Source of the DNA: an uncultured Ruminococcus sp. | GTDB lineage: Bacteria > Bacillota > Clostridia > Lachnospirales > Lachnospiraceae | Direction: 5' to 3' | Assembly (NCBI GenBank): GCA_900544395.1 | Contig: UQVC01000022.1 | Coordinates: forward strand, 1 to 45,190 | Length of the DNA stretch: 45,190 bases | Shown: piece by piece, positions 34,655 to 42,082 of the stretch | How the letters are laid out: the number at the start of each line of letters is the position of its first letter | Position numbering within the stretch: the first letter of the stretch is position 1 | Program-made: the position numbers and the translations under genes | Notes under the pieces: generated by a model | The model's input: the letters and a program-made list of their open reading frames with translations, nothing else | Told to the model about the DNA's origin: nothing | The model's database searches: none

Positions 34655-35848
34655 TTAATTTGTTACTTTTAAGATCTCATCCAGGATTTTTAAAGCTGTC
34701 TCCTCTTTTGTCATCTTTCCGAGTGAAACTTCTCCCTGTGATGTGATGATCGTCACTACATTGGTATCACCGGCAAATCCGGCTCCTTCTACTTTCAGAT
34801 TGTTCGCTACAATCATATCCAGATGTTTCTTTTCCAGTTTTTTTCTGGAATTTTCCAGCATATTCTCTGTCTCCATGGAAAATCCGCACAAAAATTGATG
34901 CGCCTTCTTATGTTCACCCAGAAACTTGAGGATATCATCTGTGCGCTCCATCGAAATCACCAGATCATCGCCCTTCTTTTTCATCTTTTCACTGCTCACA
35001 GTCTTTGGCCGGTAGTCTGCCACAGCTGCTGCCTTGATGATAATATCCTGATCTTCGGCTCTTTTCGTCACCTCGTCATACATCTCTTTGGCAGTCACCA
35101 CATCCACCACATCTACAAACTCCGGCTTCTCAATCGCTGTCGGTCCGCTCACCAGTGTCACATCTGCCCCGCGCAGCATGCACATTTTGGCAATGGCATA
35201 TCCCATCTTTCCGGTGGAATGATTCGTGATATATCGCACCGGATCCATGGCTTCCTGTGTCGGTCCTGCTGTTACTAACACCCGTTTGCCCTGCATATCT
35301 TTCTCATATGCAACTTCTCTTAAAATATACTGTAACAGAAGTTCCGGCTCCGGCATCTTTCCGGCCCCGGTATCTCCACATGCAAGATATCCCACAGCCG
35401 GAGAGATCACCTCATACCCATAGTGTTCCAGAATCTTCAGATTGTCCTGCAAGATCGGATTCTCAAACATATTCGTGTTCATTGCCGGTGCGATAATCTT
35501 CTTACATCTGCATGCCATGACTGTGGTCGTCAGCATATCGTCCGCAATGCCATGTGCGATCTTTCCGATCACATTAGCGCTGGCAGGTGCCACCAGTACC
35601 ACATCCGCCTGCTTTGCAAGAGCGACATGCTCCACACTGTACTGAAAATTCCGGTCAAACGTATCCACCAGACATTTATTTCCCGTCAGCGATTCGAATG
35701 TGATCGGATTGATGAAATTCACCGCATTCTGTGTCATTAGCACCTGTACGTTGGCATGCAGCTTTTTCAATGCACTGGCAAGTGATGCGATCTTATACGC
35801 AGCAATACTTCCAGACACTGCAAGTACCACTGTTTTGCCTTTCAGCAT
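34655..35848 (-). CDS. coaBC: Bifunctional phosphopantothenoylcysteine decarboxylase/synthetase CoaBC
   Basis: A 397-residue fused enzyme. The N-terminal CoaC half (1-180) is an FMN-dependent decarboxylase with the catalytic His in SVEHVALAKQAD, the NTNMFENP motif and the Cys loop ACGDTGAGKMPEP. The C-terminal CoaB half (190-397) joins 4'-phosphopantothenate to cysteine (RVLVTAGPTQEAMDPVRYITNHSTGKMG, then KAAAVADYRPK). It has its own promoter and heads the coaBC-panT-coaX unit. Confidence 0.97.
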   Translation of the reverse strand: MLKGKTVVLAVSGSIAAYKIASLASALKKLHANVQVLMTQNAVNFINPITFESLTGNKCLVDTFDRNFQYSVEHVALAKQADVVLVAPASANVIGKIAHGIADDMLTTTVMACRCKKIIAPAMNTNMFENPILQDNLKILEHYGYEVISPAVGYLACGDTGAGKMPEPELLLQYILREVAYEKDMQGKRVLVTAGPTQEAMDPVRYITNHSTGKMGYAIAKMCMLRGADVTLVSGPTAIEKPEFVDVVDVVTAKEMYDEVTKRAEDQDIIIKAAAVADYRPKTVSSEKMKKKGDDLVISMERTDDILKFLGEHKKAHQFLCGFSMETENMLENSRKKLEKKHLDMIVANNLKVEGAGFAGDTNVVTIITSQGEVSLGKMTKEETALKILDEILKVTN

Positions 35849-35908
35849 AAAAATCCCCCTTTTCCTTTTGGTAGCATCCCCATGTGAGGTATGCTCAGTT
35901 TCTGTTCC

Positions 35909-35937
35909 ATTATATAGGATTGTCCTGCAAATTGCAA
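35909..35937 (-). promoter_or_regulatory. Promoter of coaBC-panT-coaX
   Basis: TTGCAA (35932-35937), 17 bases, TATAAT (35909-35914), about 60 bases before coaBC. Confidence 0.75.
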
Positions 35938-35975
35938 TTCACAAATACCGAGTCTTTCTGTGGACTCTTCCTAAT

Positions 35976-38129
35976 TTAAGAAATTCCGCGCATGGTCAGC
36001 TGGATCCGTTTCTTTTTCAGATCCACACTCATCACTTTCACATCCACGATATCGCCCACGCTGACTGCCTCCAATGGATGTTTGATATAGCGGTCTGTGA
36101 TCTGAGAAATATGCACCAGTCCGTCCTGATGCACTCCGATATCTACGAACACTCCGAAATCAATCACATTTCGAACGGTTCCTTTTAAGACCATTCCTTC
36201 TTTTAAATCTTTCATATCCAGTACGTCCGTACGAAGGATCGGTTTTGGCATCTCATCTCTTGGATCCCTTGCCGGTTTCTCCAGCTCTTTTACGATATCG
36301 CGAAGGGTGATTTCTCCAATCTCCAGTTCCTCGGACAATGTTTTATAGTCTTTGATTGTTTTCGATAATCCTGCCAGATTTCCGCCCGCTACATCTTCTA
36401 ACGTAAAGCCCTGTCTTTCCAGCAGTTTTTCCGTTGCCGCATAAGACTCCGGATGGACACCGGTAGCATCCAGTGGATTGCTTCCTCCCTGGATCCGCAT
36501 AAATCCGGCGCACTGTTCAAATGCCTTTGGTCCCAGTTTTGCAACCTTCAATAGCTCTTTCCGATCCTGGAACTTTCCGTTTTCTTCCCGATATGCCACA
36601 ATATTTTTGGCGATCGCACCGGAAATTCCTGAAATATAAGAGAGCAGCGGAGCAGATGCGGTATTGAGATCCACGCCGACCTTATTCACACAATCTTCCA
36701 CAACACCGCTTAAGGATTCGCCCAGCTTTTTCTGATTCATATCATGCTGGTACTGCCCAACGCCGATGGACTGCGGTTCGATCTTGACCAGCTCTGCAAG
36801 AGGATCCTGGAGACGTCTTGCAATGGATGCCGCACTTCTCTGCCCTACGTCAAATTTCGGGAATTCTTCACTTGCAAGTTTACTTGCAGAATATACCGAT
36901 GCACCGGCTTCATTGACAATCACATACTGCACTTTCTCCGGAATCTCTTTTAACAGCTCTACAATAAACTGCTCTGATTCCCTGGAAGCCGTTCCATTTC
37001 CAAGAGAAATCAACGTAATATGATACTTCGGAATGATCTTCTTCAACAAATCCTTTGATGCCTTGATCTTTGCCGGAGTAGTCGGCGCAGTCGGGTAGAT
37101 CACGGTAGTCCCCAGTACTTTTCCGGTAGGATCCACCACTGCCAGCTTGCATCCTGTCCGGAATGCCGGATCCCATCCCAGTACCACCTGGCCGGTGATC
37201 GGCGGCTGCATCAACAGCTGGTGCAGATTCTTTCCGAATACTTCAATCGCCCCGTCTTCTGCCTTTTCTGTCAGTTCGCTGCGGATCTCCCTCTCGATCG
37301 CAGGTCCGATCAGACGCTTGTAGCTGTCCTCCACAGCCTCCTTCAAAGCCTGCTGTGTATTTTCATTCTTTCCATGAATGGTCTGCTTTTCCAGATAACC
37401 GAGAATCTCTTCTTCCGGCGCTTCGATCTTGACTGTCAGAATTTTTTCTTTCTCTCCGCGGTTCAGAGCGAGGATCCGATGTCCTGCCAGCCTGGACAAA
37501 GGCTCTTCAAATTCATAATACATTTCATACACAGACTCTGCCTCCGGATCCTTTGCAGTGGAAATCAATTTTCCCTTTTTCATCGTAATCTTACGGATCC
37601 AGCTTCTGTAATCAGCTTCATCTGAAATGGATTCTGCAATAATATCTTTCGCCCCTGCGATCGCATCTTCCGGGAAGGCGACTCCCTTTTCTTCTGATAC
37701 GTATTGCTCTGCTTCCTGCAAAAGAGGACGCTGAAGCTGCTGAAGTGTGATCACTGCTGCCAACGGTTCCAGCCCTTTCTCTTTGGCAATGGTCGCTCTC
37801 GTTCTTCTCTTCGGACGATACGGACGATACAGATCCTCTACCACTACAAGCGTCTCTGCAGCCAGGATCTGACTGCGAAGTTCTTCTGTCAGTTTTCCCT
37901 GCTCCTCAATGGTTGAAAGTACCTGTTCCTTTTTTTCTTCCAGATTGCGCAGATAAACCAGTCTTTCATGCAGTTTTCGAAGCTGTTCGTCATTCAAAGA
38001 ACCGGTAGCCTCTTTTCGATATCTGGAAATAAACGGAATCGTATTCCCCTCATCGATCAATTTTACCGCGGCATCCACCTGCCAGCGCTTTACGTCCAGT
38101 TCTTCTGTCAATTTTTGATTGATATCCAT
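35976..38129 (-). CDS. tex: Tex family RNA-binding transcription accessory protein
   Basis: A 717-residue cytoplasmic protein of normal length for Tex. N-terminal helical region (1-190, with GNTIPFISRYRKEATGSLNDEQL), a YqgF/RNase H-like domain (about 310-440; VLGWDPAFRTGCKLAVVD), helix-hairpin-helix motifs (about 480-560; VGVDLNTASAPLLSYISGI) and a C-terminal S1 domain (638-712; GMVLKGTVRNVIDFGVFVDIGVHQDGLVHIS). It is linked to transcription and RNA turnover. The start has GAGG 8 bases upstream, and the gene stands alone. Confidence 0.95.
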   Translation of the reverse strand: MDINQKLTEELDVKRWQVDAAVKLIDEGNTIPFISRYRKEATGSLNDEQLRKLHERLVYLRNLEEKKEQVLSTIEEQGKLTEELRSQILAAETLVVVEDLYRPYRPKRRTRATIAKEKGLEPLAAVITLQQLQRPLLQEAEQYVSEEKGVAFPEDAIAGAKDIIAESISDEADYRSWIRKITMKKGKLISTAKDPEAESVYEMYYEFEEPLSRLAGHRILALNRGEKEKILTVKIEAPEEEILGYLEKQTIHGKNENTQQALKEAVEDSYKRLIGPAIEREIRSELTEKAEDGAIEVFGKNLHQLLMQPPITGQVVLGWDPAFRTGCKLAVVDPTGKVLGTTVIYPTAPTTPAKIKASKDLLKKIIPKYHITLISLGNGTASRESEQFIVELLKEIPEKVQYVIVNEAGASVYSASKLASEEFPKFDVGQRSAASIARRLQDPLAELVKIEPQSIGVGQYQHDMNQKKLGESLSGVVEDCVNKVGVDLNTASAPLLSYISGISGAIAKNIVAYREENGKFQDRKELLKVAKLGPKAFEQCAGFMRIQGGSNPLDATGVHPESYAATEKLLERQGFTLEDVAGGNLAGLSKTIKDYKTLSEELEIGEITLRDIVKELEKPARDPRDEMPKPILRTDVLDMKDLKEGMVLKGTVRNVIDFGVFVDIGVHQDGLVHISQITDRYIKHPLEAVSVGDIVDVKVMSVDLKKKRIQLTMRGIS

Positions 38130-38195
38130 ATTGTTTTCCTCACTTCTGTTCTTATTTTTCCCTTGCCCTCATGAAAACTAGAATAACTGGTGCTA

Positions 38196-38204
38196 TTATA
38201 CCAC
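38196..38204 (-). promoter_or_regulatory. Extended -10 promoter of tex
   Basis: TGGTATAAT on the minus strand (TG plus TATAAT), about 65 bases before the tex start. The -35 region is weak. Confidence 0.6.
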
Positions 38205-38294
38205 AGGTTTTGCCCTGCAAACCACAAAAAAGAATTTACGTCCCTTTTATTCTCTGCTATCATAAAAAGAAAAACAAAGGATTTTTTAATTTCT

Positions 38295-39182
38295 ATGAAT
38301 CGAACCATTACTTATCACATTTCCGATCAGGATGCAGGATTTACCATTGAACAAAATTTAAGACACCGGGGATATTCCGCCAAAAATATTACCTATTTAA
38401 AAAAGACGCCGGAAAGTGTCCTTTTAAATGGGGTATGGGTGCATATGACAGACCGGCTGCGTGCCGGGGATGAACTGGTGATCAAAATCATAGAAGAACA
38501 CTCCTCTGAACGGGTCCCTCCGGTTGAACATCCTCTCCATATTGTCTATGAAGACGAAGATATCCTTATAGTCAACAAACAAGCCGGAATGCCCATTCAC
38601 CCTTCTTTAAATAACTACTACAACTCCCTGGCAAACGCCCTTGCCTGGTATTATGAACAACAGAACAAACCGTTTATCTTCCGCTGTGTCAACCGTCTGG
38701 ACAGGGACACCTCTGGGCTGACGATCATTGCCAAGCATGTAGTCAGCGCTGCCATTCTCTCTTCCATGAATGCCAGACGCGAGATCCATCGGGAATACCG
38801 TGCCATTGTGCGCGGCCATCTTGCGCCGGAATCCGGAGTCATCACTGCGCCTCTTGGCAGAAAAGACAGTTCCATCATTGAACGCACCGTGGATTTTGAG
38901 CATGGAGAAAAAGCCGTCACATACTATCAGTTTCTGGAAGAAAAAAACGGGCACAGTCTGGTCTCTCTTCATCTTGGCACCGGACGCACTCATCAGATCC
39001 GGATCCACATGAAGTATCTTGGTTTCCCTCTGGTGGGCGATTATCTGTATAATCCGGATATGGAATTCATCACCAGACAGGCGCTTCATTCTTATCGGCT
39101 GTCTTTTCTGCATCCGATCACCAAAGAAAGCATGGATTTTACTGCTCCGCTTCCCGATGACATGAAAAAAATCCTGCTCTGA
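38295..39182 (+). CDS. RluA family pseudouridine synthase
   Basis: A 295-residue enzyme that converts uridine to pseudouridine in rRNA or tRNA. An S4-like N-terminal region (residues 12-62; LRHRGYSAKNITYLKKTPESVLLNG) is followed by the catalytic domain with catalytic Asp D136 in VNRLDRDTSGLTI and the GRTHQIRIHMKYLGFPLVGDYLY motif. The ATG is 13 bases after AGGA, slightly far; upstream in-frame codons look non-coding. Target site unknown; RluD- or YjbO/YlyB-like is possible. Confidence 0.92.
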   Translation: MNRTITYHISDQDAGFTIEQNLRHRGYSAKNITYLKKTPESVLLNGVWVHMTDRLRAGDELVIKIIEEHSSERVPPVEHPLHIVYEDEDILIVNKQAGMPIHPSLNNYYNSLANALAWYYEQQNKPFIFRCVNRLDRDTSGLTIIAKHVVSAAILSSMNARREIHREYRAIVRGHLAPESGVITAPLGRKDSSIIERTVDFEHGEKAVTYYQFLEEKNGHSLVSLHLGTGRTHQIRIHMKYLGFPLVGDYLYNPDMEFITRQALHSYRLSFLHPITKESMDFTAPLPDDMKKILL

Positions 39183-39193
39183 TGCAGGATTTT
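39166..39193. terminator. Bidirectional terminator between the pseudouridine synthase and tetR
   Basis: A perfect 11-bp stem (AAAAATCCTGC / GCAGGATTTTT) with a 6-base loop, with A and T tracts on both sides. It overlaps the last codons of the synthase and ends next to the tetR stop. Confidence 0.85.
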
Positions 39194-39194
39194 T

Positions 39195-39812
39195 CTATTC
39201 CCCGTCTGTTCCCTGCTGCGTAAATGCAAGCAGCAGCTGATGCAGGATCCGATGTAAATGCGGCAGGTATTCTTCCATCGTAACCGGCTGCTCATATAAG
39301 ATACAATTATAACTGGTAGAACCGATCAGTTCAATGATCGTAAACAGCAAAAGCTCCGGCTCCCTGCAGTCTACTTGAAATGTCTCCAGTTCCTGCAGAT
39401 AATGTTCATAAAATCCCTGTGCCTCCGGAAATTCCGCACTGGAAAATGCATTTTTAAAAATTCCCCAGGACAGATTTTTGGCAATAAACTGCATGAGTGA
39501 ATGCTGCTTTTCAAATCTTCCGATAATATAATCTGTCAAAAAGATCACTTCTTCTTCAAAACTGTGGATTTCCCGTTTATCCAGCTCCTGATGTGCATCT
39601 GCAAATAGTTTGCCTGCCTGATATGCGATCAGTCTGTCCCTTAAGTCGTACTTGTCTTTAAAATATAAATAGAATGTTCCTTTTGCCAGACCTGCCTGTT
39701 CCACGATATCCGATATCGTCGTCTTTGCAAATCCTTTCTCGGTAAACAACTCATATGCTGTCTGAAACAGCGCACTTTTCTTTTGTTTCTTATTGGTTTC
39801 CACCTTTCCCAT
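39195..39812 (-). CDS. TetR/AcrR family transcriptional regulator
   Basis: A 205-residue repressor. The N-terminal helix-turn-helix (residues 10-56; LFQTAYELFTEKGFAKTTISDIVEQAGLAKGTFYLYFKDKYDL) is typical of TetR. The all-helical C-terminal ligand domain follows. It is divergent from the MMPL gene; AGTCA/TGACT repeats between them are likely operators for both. Ligand unknown, perhaps a lipid or hydrophobic compound. Confidence 0.93.
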   Translation of the reverse strand: MGKVETNKKQKKSALFQTAYELFTEKGFAKTTISDIVEQAGLAKGTFYLYFKDKYDLRDRLIAYQAGKLFADAHQELDKREIHSFEEEVIFLTDYIIGRFEKQHSLMQFIAKNLSWGIFKNAFSSAEFPEAQGFYEHYLQELETFQVDCREPELLLFTIIELIGSTSYNCILYEQPVTMEEYLPHLHRILHQLLLAFTQQGTDGE

Positions 39813-39862
39813 GTTCTTTCCCCCTGATCATTCCTTGCATTCTCTTTCGCATCTGCCTTTTT

Positions 39863-39891
39863 ATTATTAGTCAAATTTTTGAGAAAGTCAA
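39863..39891 (-). promoter_or_regulatory. Promoter of tetR
   Basis: TTGACT (39886-39891), 17 bases, AATAAT (39863-39868) on the minus strand. Two AGTCA motifs (39869-39873 and 39886-39890) fall in the spacer and -35 box, so self-repression is plausible. Confidence 0.6.
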
Positions 39892-39929
39892 TAAAAAATG
39901 ACTTTTTTTCATTTTTTAACGCAAAATTA

Positions 39930-39957
39930 TTGACTATCAGTCATTTTGTATTATAAT
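39930..39957 (+). promoter_or_regulatory. Promoter and TetR-type operator of the MMPL gene
   Basis: TTGACT (39930-39935), 16 bases, TATAAT (39952-39957). A dyad TGACT-N3-AGTCA (39931-39943) covers the -35 box and spacer. A second, related dyad (AAGTCA-N8-TGACTT, 39885-39904) lies toward tetR. Confidence 0.75.
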
Positions 39958-39991
39958 GTGAGTTACATAAAAAGAATAGGGGATGATATCA

Positions 39992-42082
39992 TTGGTTAAA
40001 ACTGGCAAATGGATCGCCAGGCACAGAATCCTGATCCTACTGACAGGAATTCTGTTGCTGATTCCATCGTTTTTTGGAATGGCAAAAACAAAGATCAATT
40101 ATGATCTGTTAAGTTATCTTCCAGAACATCTGGAAACTGTCAAAGGACAGGATATTCTGGTAGACGAATACGGCATGGGAGCATTTTCCATGGTCGTTGT
40201 GGAAGATATGGAACTCAAAGATGTACAAAAACTAGAAGAAAAATTCAGTGAAGTGCCTCATGTAAAAGATGTACTCTGGTACGACGATGCGGCTGATATT
40301 ACTCTTCCGGTAGAAATGCTCCCCACAGATTTAAGAGAAGCATTTTTTCATGGAGATGCTACGATGATGCTGGCGCTTTTTGATAACACCACTTCATCCG
40401 ATGAAGCCATGGATGCCGTCTCACAGATGCGGAAAATTGCAGATAAACAGTGTTTTATCAGTGGAATGACCGGTGTTGTTACGGATATCAAAAATATCAG
40501 TCTCAAAGAACTTCCGATTTATATCGTCATCGCTGTCATCATGTGCTTCTTGGTCCTGGAACTGACTTCCCGCTCTTTCCTGGTTCCGCTCCTGTTTCTC
40601 TTCAGTATCGGAGTGGCAATCCTCTACAATCTGGGAAGCAACATTTTCCTGGGACAGATTTCTTATATTACAAAAGCACTGACCGCCATCTTGCAGCTGG
40701 GTGTCACGATGGATTATTCCATCTTTCTATTAAACAGCTACGAAGAAAACAAGCTGCGTTTTCCAGGTGAAAAAGAACGGGCTATGGGGCATGCCATTGC
40801 CAATACATTCAAATCCGTAGTCGGCAGTTCCATCACCACCGTGGCTGGATTTGCGGCTCTTTGCATTATGACATTTGCTCTGGGCCGTGATCTTGGAATT
40901 GTGATGGGAAAAGGTGTCATCATCGGTGTAATCTGCTGCGTGACTCTGCTGCCGGCACTCATCCTGATTTTTGACAAACCGATTGAAAAAACAAAGCACA
41001 AACCACTATTTAAAAACGTCGATAAACCATCTGATTTTATCGTAAAACATTACAAAGTATGGCTGGCCGCATTTTTCATTTTGCTCATTCCGGCAATCTA
41101 TGGAAACAACCACACCGAAATTTACTACAACATCGCAGAATCTCTTCCAGATTCTCTTCCGAGTAATGTAGCAAATAAAAAACTGGAAAAAGACTTTGAC
41201 ATGAGCAATATGCACATGATCCTGATGGATAAAGAAATGGACGGTCTGGATAAACAAAATATGCTGAAAGACATTGACGCCATCGATGGTGTGAAATGGA
41301 GCCTCAGTATGAACTCTCTGATCGGACCTTCCATCCCAGATTCTATGATTCCGGACGATGTCAAAAAGATGCTCCGAAGTGATCATTATGAGCTTGCATT
41401 TGTCTGCTCGGAATATGGTTCCGCAACACCGGAAGTAAATCAGCAGATTGCAGCCATTGATCAGATTGTAAAATCCTACGATAACGATGCCATGGTCATC
41501 GGAGAAGCACCTCTGATGAAAGACCTGCAGGATGTCACAGATATCGACCTTCGTAATGTCAACCTGCTTTCTGTTGCAGCAATCTTCCTGATCATTATGA
41601 TCATTTTCAAATCCATTTCGCTTCCGGTCATTCTGGTGGCCGTGATCGAATTTGCAATTGCCGTAAACATGGCTGTTCCATATTATCAGGGAGTCAGCCT
41701 TCCATTTGTAGCAAGTATCGTCATCGGAACGATCCAGCTTGGAGCCACAGTAGATTATGCAATCCTGATGACCAGCCGCTACCAGAAAGAGAGACGCCGC
41801 GGACATAACAAAAAAGAAGCGGTCTCCATTGCACACAAAACAAGTATGCTTTCAATCATCAGCAGCGGACTCAGTTTCTTTGCCGCAACATTTGGTGTTG
41901 CATGGTATTCTCAGGTCGATATGATCAGTTCAATCTGTACTCTGCTTGCCAGAGGCGCTCTGATCAGTATGGCCGTTGTCATTCTGATCCTGCCTGCTGC
42001 ATTTATGATTTTTGATAAACTGATCTGTAAAACTTCAATCGGTTTTCTGACAGAAAAAGAAAGAAAGGGTGTTATAAAATGA
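39992..42082 (+). CDS. MMPL/RND family transporter
   Basis: A 696-residue membrane protein with two related halves. Each half has one helix, a large outside domain, then five helices (helix 1 at about 10-30; helices near 170-330; helix 7 near 350; helices near 520-685). Repeated motifs ILQLGVTMDYSIFLLNSYEE and IQLGATVDYAILMTSRYQKE carry the Asp of the proton relay. MMPL proteins export lipids or hydrophobic molecules. The start was set at a TTG with AGGGGA 8 bases upstream; an ATG three codons earlier overlaps that site. Its stop overlaps the next gene by 4 bases. Confidence 0.93.
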   Translation: MVKTGKWIARHRILILLTGILLLIPSFFGMAKTKINYDLLSYLPEHLETVKGQDILVDEYGMGAFSMVVVEDMELKDVQKLEEKFSEVPHVKDVLWYDDAADITLPVEMLPTDLREAFFHGDATMMLALFDNTTSSDEAMDAVSQMRKIADKQCFISGMTGVVTDIKNISLKELPIYIVIAVIMCFLVLELTSRSFLVPLLFLFSIGVAILYNLGSNIFLGQISYITKALTAILQLGVTMDYSIFLLNSYEENKLRFPGEKERAMGHAIANTFKSVVGSSITTVAGFAALCIMTFALGRDLGIVMGKGVIIGVICCVTLLPALILIFDKPIEKTKHKPLFKNVDKPSDFIVKHYKVWLAAFFILLIPAIYGNNHTEIYYNIAESLPDSLPSNVANKKLEKDFDMSNMHMILMDKEMDGLDKQNMLKDIDAIDGVKWSLSMNSLIGPSIPDSMIPDDVKKMLRSDHYELAFVCSEYGSATPEVNQQIAAIDQIVKSYDNDAMVIGEAPLMKDLQDVTDIDLRNVNLLSVAAIFLIIMIIFKSISLPVILVAVIEFAIAVNMAVPYYQGVSLPFVASIVIGTIQLGATVDYAILMTSRYQKERRRGHNKKEAVSIAHKTSMLSIISSGLSFFAATFGVAWYSQVDMISSICTLLARGALISMAVVILILPAAFMIFDKLICKTSIGFLTEKERKGVIK

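Noticed and set aside
41006..41836. 276-codon minus-strand frame inside the MMPL gene
   Set aside because: It lies wholly within a clear, conserved transporter gene on the other strand, and its protein is rich in His, Cys and Asp runs with no family features.
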